Assembly: GCA_029959605.1 (NCBI GenBank)
Contig: JASCOC010000003.1
Location: 62,001-126,000 of the forward strand
Reading direction: 5' to 3'
Length of the DNA: 64,000 bases
Origin: Lysobacteraceae bacterium PS02340
GTDB lineage: Bacteria > Pseudomonadota > Gammaproteobacteria > Xanthomonadales > Xanthomonadaceae
Shown piece by piece: positions 45,369 to 52,989 of this stretch. A program made the position numbers and the translations under genes. Numbering within the stretch: the first letter of the stretch is position 1; each line of letters opens with the position of its first letter. The notes below the pieces were generated by a model, which saw only the letters and a program-made list of their open reading frames with translations, was not told the DNA's origin and did no database searches.

Positions 45369-45382
45369 TGTAAACGATTACA
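45369..45382. promoter_or_regulatory. LacI/GalR-family operator before bglX
   Basis: TGTAAACGATTACA is a near-perfect palindrome with the central CG that marks LacI/GalR-family sites. It lies 12-26 bases upstream of the bglX ATG, so it would block transcription by covering the start region. No LacI-family gene is present in the window, so the repressor is encoded elsewhere. Confidence 0.7.
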
Positions 45383-45460
45383 GCCGGCGATTATAGGACG
45401 CACGCCGGGAGGCGGGTCCAGTATCGCCGCGCGCGGCGTGCAGGAACAGCCGCAGCGCGC

Positions 45461-45640
45461 TCAGCCGAGGTCGTCCACGGTCGGCGCGGACGCAGGCGGT
45501 GGCGCAGGGCGGCGCGCGGGCATGAAGGGCGAGACCGGATCGCTGGCCGGAAAGGTCTCGTCCAGCGCTTCGTCCTGGGTCTCTTCCACGTGCTGCCGGT
45601 CGGCGTCGGGTTCGTGCGGAGATGTCGGAGGCGTGTGCAT
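45461..45640 (-). CDS. 59-residue protein with DEALDETFPASDP motif
   Basis: A small acidic/proline-rich protein. The segment DEALDETFPASDPVSPF (residues 23-39) is a motif I recall from many short bacterial proteins of unknown function, usually ending in an aromatic or proline. The remainder is low-complexity. No signal or membrane segment. The ATG lies at 45640 with a weak ribosome site. It is divergent from ku, which starts 149 bases away. The function is unknown. Confidence 0.6.
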   Translation of the reverse strand: MHTPPTSPHEPDADRQHVEETQDEALDETFPASDPVSPFMPARRPAPPPASAPTVDDLG

Positions 45641-45716
45641 GTGGTCACCGTGGCCCCGTGGCCTGCGTGCGCGCGTGAATCCGGCCGCCGGTTTCGGCTT
45701 TCCGGGTTGACGCGCG

Positions 45717-45735
45717 TTGCACGGGAGCGGTGCAA
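45717..45735. promoter_or_regulatory. Inverted repeat upstream of ku
   Basis: TTGCAC-GGGAGCG-GTGCAA is a perfect 6-bp inverted repeat 54 bases before the ku ATG, with a TTGACG -35-like hexamer just before it (45707-45712). It is a possible operator. Confidence 0.3.
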
Positions 45736-45788
45736 GCCTCCGGAGTTCATGCGGCCGGCCGCCCCGCGCCGGTGCATCGGAGGCTTCC

Positions 45789-46724
45789 ATGGCACGTCCC
45801 ATCTGGTCCGGCTCACTGTCCTTCGGCCTGCTCAACATCCCGGTTTCGCTGATGTCGGGCGAACGCCGGACCGATCTCAGCTTCCGCATGCTCGATTCGC
45901 GCGACAAGAAGCCGATCCGCTTCGAGCGCGTCAATGCCGACACCGGCGAGGAAGTGCCGTGGAAGGACATCGTCAAGGCCTTCGAGTACGACAAGGGCAG
46001 CTACGTCGTCATCGAGAAGGAAGACATCGCCTCGGCCGCGCCGGAATCGCACGAGTCCGTCGATGTCGAAGCCTTCGTCGATGCCGGCAGCATCGGCACG
46101 CGCTTCTTCGAGAAGCCCTATATCCTGGTGCCGGGCAAGAAGGCCGAGAAGGGCTACGTGCTGCTGCGCGAGACGCTGAAGAAGACCGGCAAGATCGGCA
46201 TCGCCCGCGTCGTGATCCGCACCCGCGAGTACCTGTGCGCGGTGATGCCCGAGGACGATGCGCTGGTGCTGATGCTGCTGCGCTATCCGCAGGAACTCGT
46301 GGACCCGGCCGACTACAAGCTGCCCACCGGCAGCGCGTCGAGCTACCGCATCGCCGACAAGGAGGTGCAGATGGCGAAACAGCTGATCGATTCGATGGCC
46401 GCCGACTGGGCACCGGACGCCTACCACGACGAATTCCGCGAGCGCCTGTCGGACATCATCAAGAAGCGCATCAAGGCCAAGGGCGTGAAGACCAAGGTCG
46501 TCGACGCGCCGGCCCATCACGAGGACGCCGCGACCAATGTCGTCGACTTCGTCGCCCTGCTGCAGAAGAGCCTCAAGGACAACACGCGCACACCCGCCGG
46601 CAGCACCGACAAGGTGCCGGTGAAGAAGTCCACGAACAAGAAGGCCGCGAAGAAGACGACGAAGAAGGCGGCCAAGACGCCTGTGACCAAGGCAGCGAAG
46701 AAGACCACGCGCAAGGCCTCGTGA
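45789..46724 (+). CDS. ku: Non-homologous end joining protein Ku
   Basis: 311 residues. The homodimeric ring-forming core (IWSGSLSFGLLNIPVSL at the start, then FRMLDSRDKKPIRFERVN, EEVPWKDIVKAFEYDKG, YVVIEKEDI) binds broken DNA ends and recruits LigD. The last 32 residues (about 279-311) are a lysine/threonine/alanine-rich tail with AAKK/TTKK units, like histone H1, that may hold DNA. ligD starts one base after the stop, so the pair is an operon. Three bases before the ATG no clear ribosome site is seen, but GGAGGC lies eight bases upstream. Confidence 0.97.
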   Translation: MARPIWSGSLSFGLLNIPVSLMSGERRTDLSFRMLDSRDKKPIRFERVNADTGEEVPWKDIVKAFEYDKGSYVVIEKEDIASAAPESHESVDVEAFVDAGSIGTRFFEKPYILVPGKKAEKGYVLLRETLKKTGKIGIARVVIRTREYLCAVMPEDDALVLMLLRYPQELVDPADYKLPTGSASSYRIADKEVQMAKQLIDSMAADWAPDAYHDEFRERLSDIIKKRIKAKGVKTKVVDAPAHHEDAATNVVDFVALLQKSLKDNTRTPAGSTDKVPVKKSTNKKAAKKTTKKAAKTPVTKAAKKTTRKAS

Positions 46725-46725
46725 G

Positions 46726-49338
46726 ATGTCGCTGACCGAGTACCGGCGCAAGCGCAAGTTCGATGCGACGCGCGAACCGGAACCGGGCAAGCCCGCGCCA
46801 CGCGGACGCCGCGCGATTTTCGTCGTGCAGCTGCACCATGCCAGCCGGCGGCATTACGACTTCCGCCTGCAGGTCGGCGATGCGCTGAGGAGCTGGGCGG
46901 TGCCGAAGGGGCCGAGCTACGACCCCGACGTGAAGCGCATGGCGGTCGAGGTCGAGGACCACCCGCTCGACTACGCCGGTTTCGAAGGCGAGATCCCGAA
47001 AGGCCAGTACGGCGGCGGCCACGTCGCGCAGTTCGATACCGGCGTGTGGGCCGCCGATGGCGATGCCGAAGCCGGCCTGGCCAAGGGCCATCTGCGTTTC
47101 GAACTGTTCGGCCGCAAGCTCAAGGGGCGCTGGCATCTCGTGCGCTCCGGCAAGCAAGCGAAGCAGCCGCAGTGGCTGCTGTTCAAGGACCGCGACGACT
47201 ACGCCGGCACGCTGGAAGCCGACGACCTGCTCGCCGACGTGCCCGCGCCACCGGCTGAAGACGCGAAGCGCGCCGGCACCGGCAAGGCGCGCAAGCGCAA
47301 GAAGACCGCAATCGACGTGCCGACCCGGCGCGCCCACGACTGGGCCGCGGAGGCGCGCACGTTGCCCGGAGCGAAGCGCGGTGCGGTGCCGAGCGGCGCG
47401 TTCGAGCCGCAACTCGCGAAACTCGGCGACGCCGCGCCTGCTGGCGAGACCTGGTTGCACGAACTCAAGTGGGACGGCTACCGGCTGCTGGCCACCGTCG
47501 CGCGTGGCCAGGTGCAACTGTGGTCGCGCAATGCGCTGGAGTGGACCGGCAAGGTGCCGGAGATCACCGAGGCGGTGTCGCGGCTCGGGCTGAAATCGGC
47601 GGCGCTCGATGGCGAACTCATCGCCGGCCGCGGCAGCCGCGAGGATTTCAATCTGCTGCAGGGCACGCTGTCGGGCGAGCGTCAGGGCGCGCTGGCGCTG
47701 GTGCTGTTCGATCTGCTGCACGTGGACGGCGTCGACATCAGCGAGGTTCCGCTGCTCGCACGCAAGGCGCTGCTGCAGCGCATTCTCGGCGACGCACCGC
47801 CCGCGCATCTGGCCTTCAGCACGCACATCGAAGGCAACGCCGACACCGCGATCGAACTGGCGTCGGAATCCGGCTTCGAAGGCATCATTTCCAAGCGCAG
47901 CGATCGCGGCTATCGGCACGGACGCGGCGACGACTGGCGCAAGACCAAGGAACTGGCCAGCGACGAGTACGCGGTCGTCGGCTACACGCCGCCCAAGGGC
48001 AGCCGCAGCGGCTTCGGCGCCTTGCTGCTCGCACGGCCCGATGCCGAGCACGACTGGCGCTACGCCGGGCGCGTGGGTTCGGGTTTCAGCGATGCCCTGC
48101 TCGACGAACTCACCGCGCGGATCGGCCGCGCCGGCCGCAGCGAACCCAGCGTGTATGTGCCAGCAAACGACACCGATCTGCGCGCGGCGAAATGGTTCGC
48201 GCCGCGTTTCGTCGTCGAGGTGTTCTCGCGCGGCACCGGCGGCCACGGCCTGCTGCGCCAGCCGTCATTGAAGGCGGTGCGGCCCGACAAGTCGGTGGAC
48301 GACCTGCACGACAGCGATCGCGACGGAGATGACGACATGGCCAAGCGAAGCGAACGATCGGCAAGCGCCGCAGCGCCAGCGAAGAAGACTGCCAAGCGGG
48401 CCACGAAGGCGGCTTCGAAGGCCGCTGCAAAGGCGCCCGCGAAGAAGCTTACGAAGCGCATTACCGACAGCGAACGCGTACCGCCGACCCTGTCGAGCCC
48501 GGACAAGGTGCTGTTCCCCGGCGACGCCCTGACCAAACGCGATGTCGCCGACTACTACGCCGCGGCGATGCCGTGGCTGCTGCCGGAGATCGCCGGGCGT
48601 CCGCTGTCGGTGATCCGCTGCCCCGGTGGCATCGACGGTCCCTGCTTCTTCCAGAAGCACCACACCGCCGGCATGACCCTGGTCGAAACGGTGCGCCTTA
48701 AGGACGAGGCCGGCGCCAGCGACTATCTGGTCGCCAACGACGCCGCCGCGGTCATGGAGCTGGTGCAGTTCAATGCGCTGGAATTCCACCCCTGGGGCGC
48801 GCATGCCGAAGCCCCCGACACAGCGGACCGCATCGTGTTCGATCTCGATCCGGGTGACGGGGTGAGCTGGGCCGAGATCGTCGCCGCTGCCCGTCAGGTG
48901 CGAGGTCTGTTGCAGCAGCTCAAACTCGAATCCTTCGTGCGCACCACCGGCGGCAAAGGGCTGCACGTGGTGGTGCCGCTGGATCCGGGCAGCGACTGGG
49001 AAGTGGTCAAGCCGTTCGCGCATGCGTTCGCGCAGGGCATGACCGAACTCGAGCCCCTCAAGTACGTGGCGACCGCGACCAAGAAATTCCGCAAGCAGAA
49101 GATCTTCGTCGACTACCTGCGCAATGGCCGCGGCGCGACCGCCGTCGCCTCGTTCTCGCTGCGCGCGCGGGCCGGTGCGCCGGTGTCGATGCCGCTGCGC
49201 TGGGAAGACCTGGGCAAGCTCAAGTCCGGCGACGCCTGGACGCTGCGCAATGCGCCGGCCCGGCTCAAGCGCCTCAAGGCGCATCCCTGGGGTGATTTCA
49301 TGGCGCTGCGGCAGTCGCTCGACGGCATCGTCGACTGA
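46726..49338 (+). CDS. ligD: NHEJ DNA ligase D, three-domain
   Basis: 870 residues. Domain order: 3'-phosphoesterase (about 35-180; FVVQLHHASRRHYDFRLQ), ATP-dependent ligase (about 220-530; nucleophile lysine 248 in ELKWDGYR, later EGIISKRSDRGYRHGR), and primase-like polymerase (about 590-870; DKVLFPGDALTKRDVADYY, FQKHHTAGM, DLDPGDG). This is the PE-ligase-polymerase order also seen in other gammaproteobacteria. A lysine/alanine-rich linker (about 538-582) resembles the tail of Ku. An in-frame ATG at 48337 with GGAG ten bases before it could start a separate polymerase product. Confidence 0.97.
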   Translation: MSLTEYRRKRKFDATREPEPGKPAPRGRRAIFVVQLHHASRRHYDFRLQVGDALRSWAVPKGPSYDPDVKRMAVEVEDHPLDYAGFEGEIPKGQYGGGHVAQFDTGVWAADGDAEAGLAKGHLRFELFGRKLKGRWHLVRSGKQAKQPQWLLFKDRDDYAGTLEADDLLADVPAPPAEDAKRAGTGKARKRKKTAIDVPTRRAHDWAAEARTLPGAKRGAVPSGAFEPQLAKLGDAAPAGETWLHELKWDGYRLLATVARGQVQLWSRNALEWTGKVPEITEAVSRLGLKSAALDGELIAGRGSREDFNLLQGTLSGERQGALALVLFDLLHVDGVDISEVPLLARKALLQRILGDAPPAHLAFSTHIEGNADTAIELASESGFEGIISKRSDRGYRHGRGDDWRKTKELASDEYAVVGYTPPKGSRSGFGALLLARPDAEHDWRYAGRVGSGFSDALLDELTARIGRAGRSEPSVYVPANDTDLRAAKWFAPRFVVEVFSRGTGGHGLLRQPSLKAVRPDKSVDDLHDSDRDGDDDMAKRSERSASAAAPAKKTAKRATKAASKAAAKAPAKKLTKRITDSERVPPTLSSPDKVLFPGDALTKRDVADYYAAAMPWLLPEIAGRPLSVIRCPGGIDGPCFFQKHHTAGMTLVETVRLKDEAGASDYLVANDAAAVMELVQFNALEFHPWGAHAEAPDTADRIVFDLDPGDGVSWAEIVAAARQVRGLLQQLKLESFVRTTGGKGLHVVVPLDPGSDWEVVKPFAHAFAQGMTELEPLKYVATATKKFRKQKIFVDYLRNGRGATAVASFSLRARAGAPVSMPLRWEDLGKLKSGDAWTLRNAPARLKRLKAHPWGDFMALRQSLDGIVD

Positions 49339-49401
49339 GGCGCACGCGCGGTCCGGTAGCATGCGGCGCGTCCATGACCCATCGCATGCCGATCGACATC
49401 C

Positions 49402-50010
49402 ATGAGCATCCCGCACGACCCTTACACACCACCGGCGACCGAGGTCCGAGACACCCCGCCCGAAACGATCCGCGACGCGCCGTTCTACGTGGTGGCGCCG
49501 ACGAAGTTCGTCGTGCTGTACGTCGCCACGCTCGGCCTCTACCAGCTGTTCTGGTTCTGGATGCACTGGTCGCGTTGGCGCGTGGGACGTCGCGAGACGA
49601 TCTGGCCGGTGCCGCGTGCGGTGTTCGGTCTGTTCTATGCCCACGCGCTGGCGCGCCGCATCGACAGCACGCTGGTCGAACGCGGCGTCACCCGGCGCTG
49701 GTGGCCGATGACTCTGGCCACGCTGTTCGTGGTCATGGAAGTCCTCAACTACGGCAGTGCAATCGCATGGCCGTGGCTGATATTCCACGTGTCGGATGCA
49801 TGGCTGTGGCTCGAGTGGCTGGGCGTGATCGTGATTCCGGTCAACTGCGCATGCCTGCTGCGCATGCAGTTGGCGGCGAACGCCGCGTGCGGCGATCCCG
49901 ATGCGCGCCGCAACCGGCGCTTCACGATCTACAACTTCGCCTGGATCCTGCTCGGCATCAGCGCGACCGCATGGACGGTGTACGACGGCCTGCGCAGCGG
50001 CACGCTCTGA
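49402..50010 (+). CDS. Four-helix membrane protein (copy 1), transporter-flanking pair
   Basis: 202 residues. After a polar N-terminus (PYTPPATEVRD) come FYVVAPTKFVVLYVATLG with LYQLFWFWMHW, then IWPVPRAVFGLFYAHALARRI, and two or three further membrane segments. ACGDPDARRNRRFT near residue 165 is shared almost exactly with the protein at 52334. The segment Y-x-x-F-W-F-Y-x-x-W resembles DUF4234-like proteins, but I do not claim membership. Function unknown. It converges on the betaine-type transporter operon with a six-base gap. A TAGCAT box 40 bases upstream may be the -10. Confidence 0.78.
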   Translation: MSIPHDPYTPPATEVRDTPPETIRDAPFYVVAPTKFVVLYVATLGLYQLFWFWMHWSRWRVGRRETIWPVPRAVFGLFYAHALARRIDSTLVERGVTRRWWPMTLATLFVVMEVLNYGSAIAWPWLIFHVSDAWLWLEWLGVIVIPVNCACLLRMQLAANAACGDPDARRNRRFTIYNFAWILLGISATAWTVYDGLRSGTL

Positions 50011-50016
50011 TCTGCT

Positions 50017-51492
50017 TCAGCCGCGCGCAGCCAATCGCAGTCCCCGCGGCGTGAGCACGCGCTCGGCGATCTCGAACACGCCCTGCACCGCGAGAGCGAG
50101 CAGCGCCGCCGGGACGGCGCCTTCGAGGATCAGGCCGATGTCGTCGAGGCGGATGCCGGTCAGGATCGGCTGGCCGTAACCGCCCGCGCCGATCAGCGCG
50201 CCGAGCGTCGCGGTGCCGACATTGATCACCGCCGCGGTCTTGATGCCGGCGAGGATCGTGCGCAGTGCCAGCGGCAGCTCCACACGCCACAGACGCGTGC
50301 CGGCCGGCAGGCCGATCGCCGCGGCGGTCTCGCGCAACTCGCGCGGAATCGCGGTCAGTCCCGCATGCGTGTTGCGCACGATCGGCAGCAGGCTGTAGAG
50401 GAACAACGCGGCGATTGCCGGGCCGGCGCCGATGCCGAACAGCGGGATCATGAAGACGAACACCGCCAGCGACGGCAAGGTCTGCAACACGCCGGTCAGC
50501 GCCAGCACGGCCTGTCCGAGGCGCGGTCGACGCGCGGCGAGGATGCCCAGCGGCAATGCGACCAGCAGTGCGGCGCCGAGCGAGATGCCGACCAGCGCGA
50601 GGTGTTCACGCGTGCGCTGCCAGATGCGGGTGACGCGTCCGTCGCTGTCGGGTGCTTCCAGTCCCAGCCAGTCGGCAGCGACGGCGGATTCCGCTTCGCG
50701 GTCGAGCTTCACGCGTGCGTTGAGCCGCTGCATCGTCGCCGCATCGATACGCCCCTCGAGCCCGTGCAGTGCGTCGCGCAATGCCGGCGCGCGCTGCGCC
50801 AGATCGCTGCGGTAGAGATAGACCGCCGCGTAGGACGGGAAGTACTGGCGATCGTCGCGCAGCACGACGAGGTCGTGATACGGAATCTCAGCATCGGTGC
50901 GGTAGAGATCGGTCGCATCGATCGCGCCATTGGCGAGTGCGCGGTAGGCCAGGTCGTGATCGAGACCATCGGGCGACTGCGGCAGCGCGTACGCGTCGCG
51001 CAGACCGGGCCAGCCGTCGGCCCGCGACATGAATTCGTTGCTCAGACCAAGCCGCAAGGTGGGATGCGCGCGCAGGTCCGACAGCGTGCGGATGCCGAGT
51101 CCGGCCGCATGCGCGCGCCGCATGCCCAGCGCGTAGCTGTTGTCAAAGCCGAGCGGCGCCGTCATCGCCAGGCCTTCGCGCGAGAGCGCCGCCTGCATGG
51201 CAACGATATCCGCGCCCGGCATCTGCAGCAGCTCGTCGGCCAGCGTGCCGGTGTACTCGGCGTAGGCGTCGATGCTGCCGTCCTGCAGCGCGCGCCACAG
51301 GATGCGCGTGCCGCCGAGCTGGCGCTGGTGCCGTACATCCGCGCCGGCCTCGCGACCTGCCTGGGTCGCGATCTCGCCGAGCAGCACGCCTTCGGTGAAG
51401 TTCTTCGAGCCGACGACGACCGGCGCAGCGAACACATCGCTGTACATGAGCATCAGCAGCACTGCGACGGCGCACCGCACGCCCGGCCTCAC
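50017..51492 (-). CDS. Glycine betaine/choline-type ABC transporter, fused binding protein and permease
   Basis: 491 residues. The first 20 form a signal/anchor (AVAVLLMLMYSDVFAAP). The substrate-binding domain (about 24-290; VVVGSKNFTEGVLLGEI, GGTRILWRALQDGSIDAY, EYTGTL) is of the OpuAC/OpuBC type. Then comes an ABC permease domain with about five helices (ALLVALPLGILAARR, QTLPSLAVFVFMIPLFGIG), ending near residue 470. Such fusions import osmoprotectants or related quaternary amines. The GTG start overlaps the ATPase stop by four bases (GTGA), so both are translated from one message. In this family the fused order varies; here the binding domain precedes the permease. Confidence 0.92.
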   Translation of the reverse strand: MRPGVRCAVAVLLMLMYSDVFAAPVVVGSKNFTEGVLLGEIATQAGREAGADVRHQRQLGGTRILWRALQDGSIDAYAEYTGTLADELLQMPGADIVAMQAALSREGLAMTAPLGFDNSYALGMRRAHAAGLGIRTLSDLRAHPTLRLGLSNEFMSRADGWPGLRDAYALPQSPDGLDHDLAYRALANGAIDATDLYRTDAEIPYHDLVVLRDDRQYFPSYAAVYLYRSDLAQRAPALRDALHGLEGRIDAATMQRLNARVKLDREAESAVAADWLGLEAPDSDGRVTRIWQRTREHLALVGISLGAALLVALPLGILAARRPRLGQAVLALTGVLQTLPSLAVFVFMIPLFGIGAGPAIAALFLYSLLPIVRNTHAGLTAIPRELRETAAAIGLPAGTRLWRVELPLALRTILAGIKTAAVINVGTATLGALIGAGGYGQPILTGIRLDDIGLILEGAVPAALLALAVQGVFEIAERVLTPRGLRLAARG

Positions 51493-52226
51493 GCGGCGTC
51501 CTCGACGCTTCGCTGCGCGGTCATGAAGGCGCGCACGAACGGTTCGGCCGGCGCATCGAGCAGGGTCCGCGGCGCCCCCTGCTGGACGATGCGCCCGTCG
51601 CGCAGCAGCACGATGGTGTCGGCGAACCACGCGGCCTCGGCGACGTCGTGGGTCACCAGTACGACGGTCTTGCCGAGGCGCTCGAACAGCGCGCGCATCT
51701 CGGCCTGGAGTTCGAAGCGGACGATGGGATCGAGCGCGCCCAGTGGCTCGTCAAGCAGCAGCACGTCGGGGTCGAGCATCAAGGCGCGGATCAGGCCCAC
51801 GCGCTGCCGCTGACCGCCCGACAGCTCGGCCGGATAGCGTCGCAAAGCATCGTCCGGCAGACGGCACAGGGCGGCGAGCTCGCTTGCACGCGCGGTAATG
51901 CGCGCGGCCGACCAGCCCAGCGTGCGCGGCAGCAGACCGACATTGCCGATCGCATCGAGATGCGGAAACAGTCCACCTTCCTGGATGACGTAGCCGATGC
52001 GCCGGCGGTGCGCGAGCAGCGCGTCGCGGCGCAGCGGTACGCCTTCGAACCGTACCTCGCCGGCATCCGGCCATTCGAGGCCGATCAGCAGCCGCAGCAA
52101 CGTCGACTTGCCGGCTCCGCTCGGCCCGATCAGCGCCGTCGTCGCGCCGGGCGCGATGCGCAGATCGATACCGTCGAGACCGACGGTCGCGCCGAAGCGG
52201 CGCTGCACCTGGTGGAGTTCGAACAT
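51489..52226 (-). CDS. Glycine betaine/choline-type ABC transporter, ATP-binding subunit
   Basis: 245 residues. Walker A GPSGAGKST at about 38-46, Q-loop VIQEGGLFPHLD, signature LSGGQRQRVGL near 138, Walker B VLLLDEPLGALD near 158, and H-loop VTHDVAEA near 193. There is no C-terminal CBS pair, unlike many OpuA ATPases. It is the first gene of a two-gene operon with the fused binding protein/permease. It is divergent from the second of the two flanking paralogues across a 107-base gap. Confidence 0.94.
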   Translation of the reverse strand: MFELHQVQRRFGATVGLDGIDLRIAPGATTALIGPSGAGKSTLLRLLIGLEWPDAGEVRFEGVPLRRDALLAHRRRIGYVIQEGGLFPHLDAIGNVGLLPRTLGWSAARITARASELAALCRLPDDALRRYPAELSGGQRQRVGLIRALMLDPDVLLLDEPLGALDPIVRFELQAEMRALFERLGKTVVLVTHDVAEAAWFADTIVLLRDGRIVQQGAPRTLLDAPAEPFVRAFMTAQRSVEDAA

Positions 52227-52333
52227 GGGCCGACAGTAGCGCAGCTCAGGACGGCGACGTGTCGTGATCGGGCGGCTGTTCGTGGCCGCCGCCCGGACAT
52301 ACGATGCAGGCTTCTCATTGCAAGGACGCAACG

Positions 52334-52939
52334 ATGCAGGACATCCGCCCGGAACCGAATCTCTACGCGCCGCCGGCCAGCGAGATCCGCGCCGAATCAC
52401 CGACAGACGCGCTGCGGGCGCACACGTTCTACGTCGTGTCCATCCCGAAGTTCTGCGTGCTCTACGTCGCGACCTTCGGGGTCTACGGGCTGTACTGGTT
52501 CTACATGCATTGGCAGCGCTATCGACGCGGACACGGCCAGCACGAATCGATCTGGCCGGTGCCACGCGCGTTCTTCTCGATCTTCTTCACCCACGCACTC
52601 GTCGCGCGCATCGAGACCGTGCTTGGACCGGGCCGTCGTGACGTCCGCTGGTCGCCCGGACTGCTCGCTACAACCTATGTGGTCTTCGAGATCGCCAGCA
52701 ACATCCTCGGTCGCCTCGACGGCCGTGGCATCGGATCGCCGATGACGGGGATCCTGGCGATCGCGGCCATCGCACCGATCACGCTCGCGCTGCTGCAGAT
52801 CCAAAGTGCTGCCAACCACGCCTGTGGCGATCCCGATGGCAGCAGCAACCGTCGCGTCACCTGGGCCAATCTGTGCTGGATCGCATTGGGCGTGATGTTC
52901 TGGGCGCTGGCGGTGATGGGTCTCTTCATGCCCGCATGA
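52334..52939 (+). CDS. Four-helix membrane protein (copy 2), transporter-flanking pair
   Basis: 201 residues. A clear paralogue of 49402-50010: PEPNLYAPPASEIR at the start, FYVVSIPKFCVLYVATFG then LYWFYMHWQRYRRG, IWPVPRAFFSIFFTHALVARIE, and ACGDPDGSSNRRVTW near residue 165. The first ATG in the family position is 52334; an earlier one at 52304 would add ten unrelated residues. TACGAT at 52300 may be the -10 box. Its function is unknown. It lies divergent to the transporter ATPase gene, so the transporter operon has one copy on each side. Confidence 0.78.
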   Translation: MQDIRPEPNLYAPPASEIRAESPTDALRAHTFYVVSIPKFCVLYVATFGVYGLYWFYMHWQRYRRGHGQHESIWPVPRAFFSIFFTHALVARIETVLGPGRRDVRWSPGLLATTYVVFEIASNILGRLDGRGIGSPMTGILAIAAIAPITLALLQIQSAANHACGDPDGSSNRRVTWANLCWIALGVMFWALAVMGLFMPA

Positions 52940-52989
52940 AGCGTCGGGGACCTGCGTGCTACCGTCGCCCTCCCGCACCGGAGCCGCCC

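Noticed and set aside
49402..50010. Assigning the paralogue pair to DUF4234
   Set aside because: Only the aromatic first-helix pattern is similar; I could not verify the rest, so the family was left open.
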